Assembly: GCA_938023035.1 (NCBI GenBank)
Contig: CALIDI010000008.1
Span: 1-40,939 of the forward strand
Source: an uncultured Leptolyngbyaceae cyanobacterium
GTDB taxonomy: Bacteria; Cyanobacteriota; Cyanobacteriia; Leptolyngbyales; Leptolyngbyaceae
Direction of reading: 5' to 3'
Length of the DNA stretch: 40,939 nucleotides
The first letter of the stretch is position 1; every line of letters starts with the position of its first letter. The notes beneath the pieces are model-generated. The model ran no database searches and had not been told where the DNA came from. It saw only the letters and a list, made by a program, of their open reading frames with translations. Of the stretch, positions 11,710-19,825 are shown in pieces. The translations under genes and the position numbers were made by a program.

Positions 11710-13338
11710 ATGTCCACTGAAATCGCAGCAGAGTTAGAGCAGGCCGTTGAGAAGCGACGAAATTTCGCGATCATCTCGCACCCAGATGCTGGTAAAACCA
11801 CCCTCACCGAAAAACTTTTACTCTATGGGGGGGCGATTCACGAAGCCGGAGCAGTGAAGGCGCGGCGAGCACAGCGCCATGCTACTTCTGACTGGATGGC
11901 GATGGAGCAACAGCGGGGGATCTCCATTACTTCCACGGTGCTGCAATTTGAGTATGGCGGCTGCCAGATTAATCTGCTGGATACTCCCGGCCACCAGGAC
12001 TTTAGTGAAGATACCTACCGCACTCTGGCCGCTGCCGATAATGCAGTGATGCTGATTGATGCGGCAAAGGGGTTAGAGCCGCAGACTCGCAAGTTATTCG
12101 AAGTCTGTCGCTTGCGGGGCTTACCGATTTTCACCTTTGTCAACAAGCTAGATCGCCCAGGTCGAGAGCCTTTGGAGTTAATGGATGAAATTGAAAAAGA
12201 ACTAGGTTTGCAAACCTATGCGGTCAATTACCCGATTGGCATGGGCGATCGCTTTAAGGGCGTATACGATCGTCCCAGCCAAAAAATTCACCTGTTTGAA
12301 CGGAGCGGTCACGGTTCTAAAGAAGCCAAAGATACGGTAGTGGATTTGGGCGATCCTCGGATCGAGACGCTACTAGAACGCGACCTCTACTACCAGTTCA
12401 AAGATGAGTTGGAGCTGCTAGAAGGGCTTGGCTCCGAGTTTGATCAGGATTTAATCCATCAGGGGCAGCTCACGCCAGTCTTTTTTGGCAGTGCCATGAC
12501 CAATTTTGGGGTCGAACTGTTTTTGCGAACATTTCTTGACTACGCCCTCAAGCCAACCCCCCATGCCAGCACTTTGGGGGAGATTCCGCCCACCTATGCA
12601 GATTTCTCGGGGTTTGTCTTTAAGTTGCAGGCCAATATGGATCCCAAGCACCGCGATCGCGTCGCGTTTGTGCGTGTCTGCTCAGGTAAGTTTGAGAAAG
12701 ACATGGTCGTTAACCATGCCCGCACAGGTAAGGTAGTGCGGCTCTCGCGCCCGCAAAAGTTGTTTGCCCAAGACCGAGAAGTGATTGATGAAGCCTACCC
12801 GGGGGATGTGATTGGCTTAAACAACCCTGGCACCTTTGCCATTGGGGATACTATCTATGTTGGGAAAAAGCTTGAATACGAAGGGATTCCCAGTTTTTCT
12901 CCTGAGCTGTTTGCCTATCTTAAAAACCCCAACCCTTCTAAGTTCAAGCAGTTCCGCAAGGGTGTTTCAGAACTGCAAGAAGAAGGGGCGATTCAAATTA
13001 TGTACTCGGTGGATGAGGCCAAGCGTGATCCCATTCTGGCGGCGGTGGGGCAGTTGCAGTTTGAGGTCGTCCAGTTTCGCTTGTTGAATGAGTACGGGGT
13101 AGAAACCAATCTCGATTTGCTGCCCTACAGCGTTGCCCGTTGGGTAACCGGCGGCTGGGAAGCACTGGAGAAAGCCGGTCGCCTGTTTAATACCTCTGTA
13201 GTCAAAGATGGCTGGAACCGACCGGTACTGCTGTTTCGCAACGAGTGGAATTTGCATCAGGTTGAGGGTGACCATCCAGAATTAAAGCTGAGCGCGATCG
13301 CCCCTGTTGTTTCTGGGCAACAGCCCGAAAGCCTCTGA
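11710..13338 (+). CDS. prfC: Peptide chain release factor 3
   Basis: A 542-residue translational GTPase that recycles RF1/RF2 from the ribosome after peptide release. The G domain shows G1 SHPDAGKTT (residues 23-31), the switch region with RGISITS, G3 [14 protein letters not shown] and G4 NKLDR. The RF3-specific SEDTYR after DTPGH separates it from EF-G and from LepA. Domains II and III follow with the usual VGQLQFEVV stretch near the C-terminus. The length is close to the family norm. ATG 11710. The gene is monocistronic, followed by a 380-bp structured gap and the convergent futA. Confidence 0.96.
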   Translation: MSTEIAAELEQAVEKRRNFAIISHPDAGKTTLTEKLLLYGGAIHEAGAVKARRAQRHATSDWMAMEQQRGISITSTVLQFEYGGCQINLLDTPGHQDFSEDTYRTLAAADNAVMLIDAAKGLEPQTRKLFEVCRLRGLPIFTFVNKLDRPGREPLELMDEIEKELGLQTYAVNYPIGMGDRFKGVYDRPSQKIHLFERSGHGSKEAKDTVVDLGDPRIETLLERDLYYQFKDELELLEGLGSEFDQDLIHQGQLTPVFFGSAMTNFGVELFLRTFLDYALKPTPHASTLGEIPPTYADFSGFVFKLQANMDPKHRDRVAFVRVCSGKFEKDMVVNHARTGKVVRLSRPQKLFAQDREVIDEAYPGDVIGLNNPGTFAIGDTIYVGKKLEYEGIPSFSPELFAYLKNPNPSKFKQFRKGVSELQEEGAIQIMYSVDEAKRDPILAAVGQLQFEVVQFRLLNEYGVETNLDLLPYSVARWVTGGWEALEKAGRLFNTSVVKDGWNRPVLLFRNEWNLHQVEGDHPELKLSAIAPVVSGQQPESL

Positions 13339-13718
13339 GGAGGCTTTAGCAAACCAAACACTAATCAGTTCCCTATTTGGGAGATTTGACACATCAGCAA
13401 CAACATCCAGCTAGCCGCGCTCTCCGACGGCGCTCCAGTCGCTATCTAGGAGGGTCGGTTCTGGTCTGGAAAGTGCCTGGGTAAATTGGCTCGATTCATT
13501 GTTATGCAGGAAAGTCGGAGCGCTGTCCCCAGATAGGGGATTCTCCCTTCGCCGCTACCATCGTCCTTAACTGCACTTAGCGATCATGATCGCCATAAAC
13601 ACAATGGTGACCGCGAGTCAGAAAGCCAACCCAGCATCAGCGGTCGAGCACTGGGTTGTATCCTCAGCTTTCTGACCAAAGCTCTACTTACATAGAAGCA
13701 TCCGACTTCTGCCACTCC
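13339..13718. other. Convergent intergenic region with strong secondary structure
   Basis: It sits between the 3' ends of prfC and futA and holds no gene. It is dominated by the composite stem at 13617-13676. Another pair of matching segments, GCGCTCTCCGAC (13417-13428) and GTCGGAGCGC (13514-13523), is also complementary apart from two extra bases. A small RNA here is possible but not shown. Confidence 0.45.
13617..13676. terminator. Two-helix stem-loop between prfC and futA
   Basis: The outer helix is GTCAGAAAGC (13617-13626) with GCTTTCTGAC (13667-13676), 10 perfect pairs. The inner helix is AACCCAG (13628-13634) with CTGGGTT (13651-13657), 7 perfect pairs. They are separated by a 1-base bulge on the left, a 9-base bulge on the right, and closed by a 16-base loop. 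It lies 43 bp past the futA stop. There is no T-run, so it may be a bidirectional terminator, a 3'-end stabiliser or part of a small RNA. Confidence 0.5.
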
Positions 13719-14798
13719 TCAGGCCCAGTTACCCTGATTCATTAACTTCAGAGCGACTTGATTATTTTCGCCAAAAATTCTGGCGTTGAGTCGATCTTCC
13801 CTAAATTCGGTGCCATAGCTAGCCAGGACAGGATCCAGCTTGACCCCTTTGAGCACCGGATACTCATTATTGCCATTGGCAAAAATTTCTTGGGCTTCCC
13901 GGCTGACCAAATGTTCCAGAAACTTTACTGCCAACTCCGGATTCCGCGAGGTTTTGACCACACCACCACCACTGATGTTAATATGCACACCTCGACCTAA
14001 CTTACCCGGCCCCGTTTGATTTGGGAAAAACATCCCAATCTTCCTAGCGACTTCTTTATCTTCAGGCTTGCTTGATTTCGCTAACCGCACTAAATAATAA
14101 GTGTTCACGAAGGTAACATCAGCAACACCTGACGCAACCGCCCGAATCTGAGCCGTATCATTGCCCTCTGGTTGGCGAGCAAAGTTATTGACTAACCCTT
14201 GAATCCACTTTATTGTCTCCTTTTCCCCGTGGGCTGCCAGGATTGAACCCGTCAAGGATTGGTTGTACACACTGCTAGAAGACCGCGAGATCACCCGGCC
14301 TTTCCACTTACCGGTGGCTAGATCCTCATAGGTGCTTAGTTCTGATGGATTGACTTTGTCTTTGTTGTACATCAGTACCCGCGCCCGCTTCGAGAAGCCA
14401 AACCAGTGCCCCCCAGGTTCCCGCAGGTTTTCAGGTACCGCAATGCGTAACAAACGCGAATTAACCGGCTGCAAAATCCCTGCTTCTTGGGCACGCCAGA
14501 GTCGTCCTGCATCTACTGTAATCAGTACATCCGCCGGACTATTGGCTCCTTCGCTTTTAATCCGTTCGATCAACTTATCAGCATCGGCTTCGATCAGCCG
14601 AACTTTGACTCCGGTTTTAGCCTCAAAACTTTTGTACAGGGCATTGTCGGTATCGTAATGACGCGCCGAATAAAGATTGAGAACTTTTGTAGATTGAGCA
14701 ACTCCTTCTCTGGACTTCACTAACTCATGCAAGGCGATCGCAGCCGTGGCAGCACCGGCTCCAAGAAATAAACGACGAGAGACTTTCATTGCTTGCAA
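13719..14798 (-). CDS. futA: Periplasmic ferric iron-binding protein (FutA/IdiA type)
   Basis: A 359-residue solute-binding protein of the Fe3+ ABC transporter family. The N-terminus has the twin-arginine motif SRRLFLG (residues 7-13) followed by an Ala-rich hydrophobic stretch, so export by Tat is expected. The mature part starts near STKVLNLYSARHYDTD. Likely Fe3+ ligands, by analogy with FutA1/FutA2, are H47 and Y48, Y178, and the Y234-Y235 pair in NTYYLV. The permease (FutB) and ATPase (FutC) genes are not in the window. Two inverted repeats upstream are candidate regulatory sites; iron (Fur) control is expected for the family. FutA and IdiA cannot be separated by sequence alone. Confidence 0.93.
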   Translation of the reverse strand: MQAMKVSRRLFLGAGAATAAIALHELVKSREGVAQSTKVLNLYSARHYDTDNALYKSFEAKTGVKVRLIEADADKLIERIKSEGANSPADVLITVDAGRLWRAQEAGILQPVNSRLLRIAVPENLREPGGHWFGFSKRARVLMYNKDKVNPSELSTYEDLATGKWKGRVISRSSSSVYNQSLTGSILAAHGEKETIKWIQGLVNNFARQPEGNDTAQIRAVASGVADVTFVNTYYLVRLAKSSKPEDKEVARKIGMFFPNQTGPGKLGRGVHINISGGGVVKTSRNPELAVKFLEHLVSREAQEIFANGNNEYPVLKGVKLDPVLASYGTEFREDRLNARIFGENNQVALKLMNQGNWA

Positions 14799-14822
14799 AT
14801 TTTCTCCTAGGCTTAGGCAGAT

Positions 14823-14851
14823 GAAAGTTTTATCGATTAAGCAAAACTTTC
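14823..14851 (-). promoter_or_regulatory. Perfect 9-bp inverted repeat in the futA leader
   Basis: GAAAGTTTT (14823-14831) and AAAACTTTC (14843-14851) are exact inverted copies separated by 11 bases. The element lies 25-53 bp upstream of the futA start. Its position and symmetry suit an operator or leader hairpin. Farther upstream, TTATTG (14861-14866) and CAATAA (14878-14883) form a second AT-rich inverted pair of the sort that Fur-type repressors bind. Which of them is functional is inference. Confidence 0.45.
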
Positions 14852-15271
14852 TTCCGCATTTTATTGAAATTTATTACCAATAAGGAACTTAGTGGAATTC
14901 ACCGCGCCTGTCAAGTAGAGCGTGAGTTAAGGTTCGTAAAACAGAACAACCATAGAGGCTGCGCTGCTCAGCTAGGCCCGCTCGAAGTCTGGCGCTTTCT
15001 CTTAAACAAATACTTCGGACAGTTTTTGTGAAAATGCTGAACCCCCTTGCTACCGGGTCAGCTCTGGCCCTCACCCTCAATCCTTCTCCTAACCAGGGAA
15101 AGGGACTTCAGCTTGGCTCTCCTTCTTTCCCGGTGAGAGAAGGGGAATAGCCCTGACGAGCCTTCAAAAAAGGGGGATGTAGCGGTTTGCTCTTCCCGCA
15201 GGGTGGAGCAAAAGATTTGGCAGTAAAATTGTCGGTCAACCAGGTCTAGGCGATTGATTCTACAAGGCCCT
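14852..15271. other. Intergenic region between futA and the YdcF-like gene, with repeat
   Basis: Besides the futA upstream region it contains the interspersed repeat copy B (15134-15214), preceded at about 15061-15110 by a CCCTCACCC...CCAGGGAAAGGGA type sequence common in cyanobacterial intergenic repeats. No gene is called. Confidence 0.5.
15134..15214 (+). repeat. Interspersed intergenic repeat, copy B
   Basis: The plus strand reads TGAGAGAAGGGG, then AATAGCCCTGACGAGCC, GGGGATGTAGCG and GCTCTTCCCGCAGGGTGG, the same order of modules as the minus strand of 9846-9932. The central GCCCTGACGAGC segment is a decayed version of the quasi-palindrome GCCCTAACGGGC seen at 29291-29303. Confidence 0.65.
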
Positions 15272-16432
15272 TTAGAAAGGGCGCAGCCAGCCGCGTAAAA
15301 AGTAGTAGATTGAGCTAAGGTACTCGGTCAATGCCTGGGAACTCATGTAAAATCCTTCCGCCGTCGGGACAAAATCAGAAGCTTGCACTTCGCGCTCAAT
15401 CAGATCGCGACCTTGCGCCACCCGAGACAGGCGACTGGCCGATGGTAAGGTGTAAAAGTCGGTAGGGCGCGCATAGATGGTTACAGCTGGCCCAAATACC
15501 TGCCGAAAGGTCAGATAGGCACGGTGCATATTTAAGGCGGAGCCAACCAGTAGGATTTGACCGCCAAAGTTAATCGGATTGTCTGGATTTTCTAAAATGC
15601 GCTTGACGTTTTCAGCACTCCGGCGAATGGTAAAAGAGTCGGCGTCAATCACCATTGCTGACTCTGGCACGCCGTAGGAGCCAGCTAAAAACGATCGAAT
15701 ATCTGCTGCCTCTGAAACGGCTTCTCGAGTTTCTCCCTCTTTGCGTCTACGATCGATTCTTGACCCGGCGCTAATGATGATTAGGGGATTGGTTCCCGCA
15801 GCGGCTTCTTGCTGATAAAGTTGACCGGCATAGAGGAGGCGATCGCCGTGCTCGGTCAGTTGTGTGGGTAAGCGGGACAAGATTTGAAACTGATCGGCCG
15901 TTAATGCCCGTTCTTGAGGGGGGGGAGCTTCGGGCGGTACCCCTTGTAATGGGCGCAGTTGAGTCCGGGTTGTGTTTTGCCCTAGGAGCACAATCACCCT
16001 CCGGCTTCCTGCGGGGGTTGCAGGCTGCGCCTGAATGACCTCAATCCCTTCTTGCTCTAACTCTTGAGCCAAGTAATAGGAAAGAATCGGCACACTACTT
16101 AAAGCAAGAATAATCACTCCTGCCAGAGCTAAGTTCTTAACCCAGCCCTTCAGCTTGCCAGTGATCAAGAAATAAAGCAGAATCAGGCCCAGGCCCCAAG
16201 GGGTCAGTGGAAAAGAAATAATGCGCCAGAGGACTGGCAGCACTCCACCATCCACAATTGGCCCCCGAATAAAGGCTAAGCCCAGAATCACCAGAATTAG
16301 CCCCAGCACAATTTTGCCCAGTAGCACTCTGGGCAGCGCTTTGAGCACTACATACCAGGTGATTAACCCAACGACGATCCATAGCAGAACCTGGGTCAGC
16401 AGCAAGAAAACGTCGGTCAGTAGTAAAACCAT
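15272..16432 (-). CDS. YdcF/ElyC family protein with DUF218 domain
   Basis: A 386-residue membrane protein. Four or five hydrophobic segments fill the first 130 residues; a DUF218 (YdcF/SanA/ElyC) domain follows from about VIVLLGQNT near residue 145. Within it are IIISAGSR, an acidic EAADIRSFL stretch, SFTIRRSAENVK and ILLVGSALNMHRAYLTFRQVFG, which are the usual conserved blocks. Members are linked to envelope integrity and lipid-carrier metabolism in other bacteria, but the biochemistry is not settled. The N-terminal multi-span section is longer than in small SanA-type proteins and resembles the ElyC-type cyanobacterial forms. ATG at 16432. Confidence 0.82.
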   Translation of the reverse strand: MVLLLTDVFLLLTQVLLWIVVGLITWYVVLKALPRVLLGKIVLGLILVILGLAFIRGPIVDGGVLPVLWRIISFPLTPWGLGLILLYFLITGKLKGWVKNLALAGVIILALSSVPILSYYLAQELEQEGIEVIQAQPATPAGSRRVIVLLGQNTTRTQLRPLQGVPPEAPPPQERALTADQFQILSRLPTQLTEHGDRLLYAGQLYQQEAAAGTNPLIIISAGSRIDRRRKEGETREAVSEAADIRSFLAGSYGVPESAMVIDADSFTIRRSAENVKRILENPDNPINFGGQILLVGSALNMHRAYLTFRQVFGPAVTIYARPTDFYTLPSASRLSRVAQGRDLIEREVQASDFVPTAEGFYMSSQALTEYLSSIYYFLRGWLRPF

Positions 16433-16785
16433 GCTGCAATTCTTCTATAGAGGAACTTGAACGGGGCTTGCCATTAAATCAAGAGGAACCCACAGTACGA
16501 CTAAGGCAGCCTCTTGAACACCATGATGCCGCCAAATCAAGAAATGGCATGACTAAATTGACCAGAGGGCTGTTGCACGGTTCTATAGGGGCGCAGATCG
16601 GTGCCTCTCAGGCACCTGATGATAGGGCCGTCACCCCGGTTAAGCCGAGTCCTGCTTGGAGACGGCTGTTTTTCCTACACCCCCGGTCACGAACCTGGGC
16701 TTGGACGGGGTGGATGCTGATCATAGTAATACATTTGCCCTATGAGCGCTTTAGTAGCGTTGGGTGCTCATAGGCCTGATTGCTT
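16433..16785. other. Intergenic region with a short hairpin
   Basis: It lies between FTR1 (ends 16786) and the YdcF-like gene (starts 16432), both minus strand. A 101-codon plus-strand frame here has no recognisable features and is not called. GGTGCCT (16600-16606) and AGGCACC (16610-16616) form a perfect 7-bp stem with a CTC loop, extended by three pairs beyond a one-base bulge. It could terminate FTR1 transcripts, though it has no T-run. Confidence 0.4.
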
Positions 16786-17742
16786 TCACGGCTCTGGTTG
16801 AGGGGCGATCGCTGCTGGTTGCTGTTGAGATTTTGGGGCGCGGCGATCGCGCAAACTCCAAAAGTAAAAGCCCCCCACTGTCAAGAGAAAGCTGACATAG
16901 GCAACCGCCTCTAGCAGAAACAGGTGATCGGTATAGCCAAACAAAGTCCGCAGAATGATTCCTGGAAACTGACGGGCGGGTAACCAATGGCTGGTATCCC
17001 AGAGGAGTGGCCCCACAAAACAGGCGGGTGGCTGTTGTGTTAAATCTCCAAAGAAGCAGAGCGGGGTTCCCTGAAGTTGGGCGTAGCGGTAAAGGGCCAC
17101 ATCAAAATGGTGCAGTGCCGAAATGACCAATCCTCCCACAATCAGCAGGAGTAAAATACCCATCCCTTGAAAAAACTGGCGCAGATTAATTTTGACCCCC
17201 AACCGGAAGAGTAAGATGCCTAGGGTAACCGCGCCTCCAATACCCCCCAGAGCACCGACCGTAGCAGTTAGGCCCTGCTGAAAGTTGGCGGCTAAAAACA
17301 AGACGGTTTCAAACCCTTCGCGTAAAACGGTGAAGAAAATCAGGGTAAAAATGCCACGAGCTGCCGTGGTTTGGTTCTGCAAGCTGGCGCTAACAGCGGT
17401 CTCTACTTCAGCTTTAAGCTGGCGGGCTTGCCGGGTCATCCAAATCAGCATCCAGCTCAGAAGGGCGATCGCCGCCACACCAAAAACCCCCTCCAACAAG
17501 GGTTTTACAATCAGGCGGTACTGGGGGTCAACCAGCAGTACTGTCGGCAGCACCCCTGCTAACAGAACTCCGACCACCAGACTGGCAAACACCCCCGCGA
17601 TCGCGCCCCCATAGACCCAACGCTGTAACTCGACTTGATTGGCCTTGCTAAGATAGGCCAACACTAAGCCAATCACTAGGGTCGCTTCTACCCCCTCTCG
17701 CAGGGTGATTAGAAACGTGGGTAAGGCCGCACTCCAATCCAT
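16786..17742 (-). CDS. FTR1 family iron permease
   Basis: A 318-residue membrane protein with seven or so hydrophobic segments. Both defining REXXE motifs are present: REGVE at residues 15-19 and REGFE at residues 141-145. In FTR1/EfeU proteins these glutamates lie in transmembrane helices and carry iron across the plasma membrane. No multicopper oxidase, EfeO or EfeB gene is adjacent, so the source of the iron is unclear. It starts at ATG 17742, only 35 bp after the recombinase gene on the same strand, so the two may be co-transcribed by readthrough. A transporter of another cation is less likely. Confidence 0.9.
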   Translation of the reverse strand: MDWSAALPTFLITLREGVEATLVIGLVLAYLSKANQVELQRWVYGGAIAGVFASLVVGVLLAGVLPTVLLVDPQYRLIVKPLLEGVFGVAAIALLSWMLIWMTRQARQLKAEVETAVSASLQNQTTAARGIFTLIFFTVLREGFETVLFLAANFQQGLTATVGALGGIGGAVTLGILLFRLGVKINLRQFFQGMGILLLLIVGGLVISALHHFDVALYRYAQLQGTPLCFFGDLTQQPPACFVGPLLWDTSHWLPARQFPGIILRTLFGYTDHLFLLEAVAYVSFLLTVGGFYFWSLRDRRAPKSQQQPAAIAPQPEP

Positions 17743-17777
17743 AACACTGACAACTTCCTGAGTTCTACCTTCTTAGT

Positions 17778-18980
17778 CTAATCCAATCCCTTTGGCGGTT
17801 GGTTCGCATGCATGGCATCGCTGGGGGGCATCCGATACATGCGCTGGAGGGCGGCGGCTACGGCCTGTTGTTGGTCACGGCGAGTGAGCCATTGGTGATA
17901 GGTGCGGTTATGAATGGCGACAGAATGCCCCATCATTTTGGCGGCAACAGTATCGGGCAAGCCGAAGTGAATGGTGCGTACAGCCCAGGCATGGCGCAAG
18001 TCGTAGGGAGAAAAGGGCACCCCGTAGCGGCGGAACTGGGCCGTGACCCGTTGGCCAATCCGTTGCAGGGTCGTGTGGGCCAGATCAGTTTGGATCGCCG
18101 GTAGATGGCCCTCCTTTAGATGAAAGGTTTCAACCCAGGCGGGGTAAAAGGGCCAGACTTCGTGCTCTCCCGTTTTGGTCGTGGCTAGGACCCGCACCGT
18201 TGCTTCTGGGGTATGTTGCAGGCTCGAAAGATCGCAAAAAAAGACCTCATGGTTGCGCAGACCGTAGGTCGCCATGAGACCGTAGACAAAGCGCCAGGCC
18301 GGGTTGGGGATTTGCTCCCAAGTGGCCAGAATTAACTCGTCAGAGGGTAATTGTCGGGGGGTCGCCTGGCTGCGATCATAGCCACCGGTTAATGTCTTCA
18401 GATCAAGGGGGAGCGGCAGGTTCAGAAACTCCGCAAAGGCTGCCATTGCGGTGCAGCAGGTCTGGCGACTGCGAGCATTGACATCTGTGGCGTTGATGGT
18501 GGCATAAATGGCCTCTGTCAGGCTCAGATTTGGGTGGGTGTTGGCGATCGCCGTTAATTGACGCAGGTAGGGTTCATAGGCACTTTCCCAGGTCGTTTTT
18601 GTGGAAGCAGGGCGACTCTGACGCTGGGGTTGGGCAAAAAAGTAATCGCCAAAGGCCGTAATTTTATCTGCCAATTCCAATCGGTCGATCCGCCCTAGCC
18701 GGTGATGATAATTGCGCCAATCAAAGTGGTTTTGGAGCAATTGTGCAGCAATAATTTTGACTTCCTGCTCTGCTTGCTTTAGGCCAGCGGGTGTGGCCGG
18801 AATTCCTAGGCTAAGGCGTTGCTGATGCGGCTTGAGGCGATCGCTGCCAGGTCGGGGGGGCAGGGTGCCCCGTAAGTTTAACTTTTGGCCGCGGCGCTCA
18901 ATTTGCAGTCCCATCTGTGCGGCTTTGAGCCGCTGATTAAGCTGGGTAATTTTTTGATCAAGGGTGGTAAAGTCGGTCAT
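17778..18980 (-). CDS. Tyrosine recombinase / site-specific integrase
   Basis: A 400-residue protein from ATG 18980; a GTG nine bases upstream is possible. The N-terminal 90 residues resemble an arm-binding domain (IERRGQKLNLRGTLPPRPG then a KQAEQEVKIIAAQL helix). A SAM-like core-binding region follows, then the catalytic domain: R242 in GLRNHE, K269 in TTKTGEH, R329 in YDLRHAW, H352 in MMGHS and nucleophile Y361 in RTYHQW. The box II histidine that usually precedes LR is Y326 here, a substitution that may or may not affect activity. No att-like repeats, tRNA or phage genes surround it, so it appears to be a stable resident gene. It lies 25 bp after the LivG-like ATPase stop. Confidence 0.85.
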   Translation of the reverse strand: MTDFTTLDQKITQLNQRLKAAQMGLQIERRGQKLNLRGTLPPRPGSDRLKPHQQRLSLGIPATPAGLKQAEQEVKIIAAQLLQNHFDWRNYHHRLGRIDRLELADKITAFGDYFFAQPQRQSRPASTKTTWESAYEPYLRQLTAIANTHPNLSLTEAIYATINATDVNARSRQTCCTAMAAFAEFLNLPLPLDLKTLTGGYDRSQATPRQLPSDELILATWEQIPNPAWRFVYGLMATYGLRNHEVFFCDLSSLQHTPEATVRVLATTKTGEHEVWPFYPAWVETFHLKEGHLPAIQTDLAHTTLQRIGQRVTAQFRRYGVPFSPYDLRHAWAVRTIHFGLPDTVAAKMMGHSVAIHNRTYHQWLTRRDQQQAVAAALQRMYRMPPSDAMHANQPPKGLD

Positions 18981-19005
18981 AGACGACACTGCCCCCGTGG
19001 CAGGC

Positions 19006-19824
19006 TTATTTGCCCAGATAAGCTTCTAACACCTGGGGATTGGTCTGAATCTCCTGGGGCTTGCCCACAGCCAGATTGCGCCCTTCGGCTAAGACCCAGA
19101 CCCGATCGCAGAGAGACATAACCACATCCATATTGTGCTCGATGATCAGAAAGGTCATCCCTGCCTGGTTCCACTGCAAGATGCGATCGCAGATCTGGTT
19201 AATCAACGTCGGATTCACTCCCGCCGCCGGTTCATCCAGCAAGATCAGTTTAGGATTGGTCATTAAGGCCCGTCCTATTTCTAACAGTTTACGTTGGCCG
19301 CCAGAAAGGCCACCGGCATAGTCGTGGGCTTTTTCTGCCAGACCAACCGAGTGCAAAATTTCCATGGCGCGATCGCGTTCGGCCCGTTCTTCCCTGGCGA
19401 TTTGCCCTGCTCGCAGCCAGACATTCCAAAACTGTTCGCCGGTCTGGCGTTGGGTCGCTAGCAGCATATTTTCTAGCACCGACAGGCGCGATAACACCCG
19501 CGCCACCTGAAAAGTCCGCACTAAGCCCTGATGGGCCACTTGATGGGGGGCTAACCGATGGATTGGGTGGCCATCAAACAGCACTTCCCCAGCATCGGGG
19601 CGCAAAAAATTCGATAACAGGTTAAACAGGGTGGTTTTGCCCGCCCCATTTGGCCCAATCAACCCCGTAATACTGCCCTGGGCAACCTCAATAGTTGCCC
19701 GATCTACAGCAACCAGGCCGCCAAACCGCTTCACCAAGCCGCTAGCTGCCAACAACGATCGATTCTCCGATCTGGCCGCAGAGAAGTCTGCAGGTTCCGC
19801 CTGGGTTTGTGTAGATTCAGACAT
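19006..19824 (-). CDS. Branched-chain/neutral amino acid ABC transporter ATPase (LivG/NatA-like)
   Basis: A 272-residue ABC ATPase. Walker A GPNGAGKTT lies at residues 57-65, the signature LSGGQ at 173-177 and Walker B LILLDEP at 193-199, followed by the LivG-type AAGVNP and the C-terminal LAVGKPQEIQTNPQVLEAYLG. The ATG at 19824 is one base past the stop of the upstream permease gene, giving tight coupling. A TTG at 19836 would add four residues and is less likely. Together with the LivM-like permease it forms half of a HAAT-type importer such as cyanobacterial N-I (NatABCDE). The binding protein, second permease and second ATPase are not in the window. Confidence 0.9.
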   Translation of the reverse strand: MSESTQTQAEPADFSAARSENRSLLAASGLVKRFGGLVAVDRATIEVAQGSITGLIGPNGAGKTTLFNLLSNFLRPDAGEVLFDGHPIHRLAPHQVAHQGLVRTFQVARVLSRLSVLENMLLATQRQTGEQFWNVWLRAGQIAREERAERDRAMEILHSVGLAEKAHDYAGGLSGGQRKLLEIGRALMTNPKLILLDEPAAGVNPTLINQICDRILQWNQAGMTFLIIEHNMDVVMSLCDRVWVLAEGRNLAVGKPQEIQTNPQVLEAYLGK

Positions 19825-19825
19825 T

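Noticed and set aside
16468-16773. 101-codon plus-strand frame
   Set aside because: No family resemblance, spans a hairpin, and opposes the flanking operon direction.
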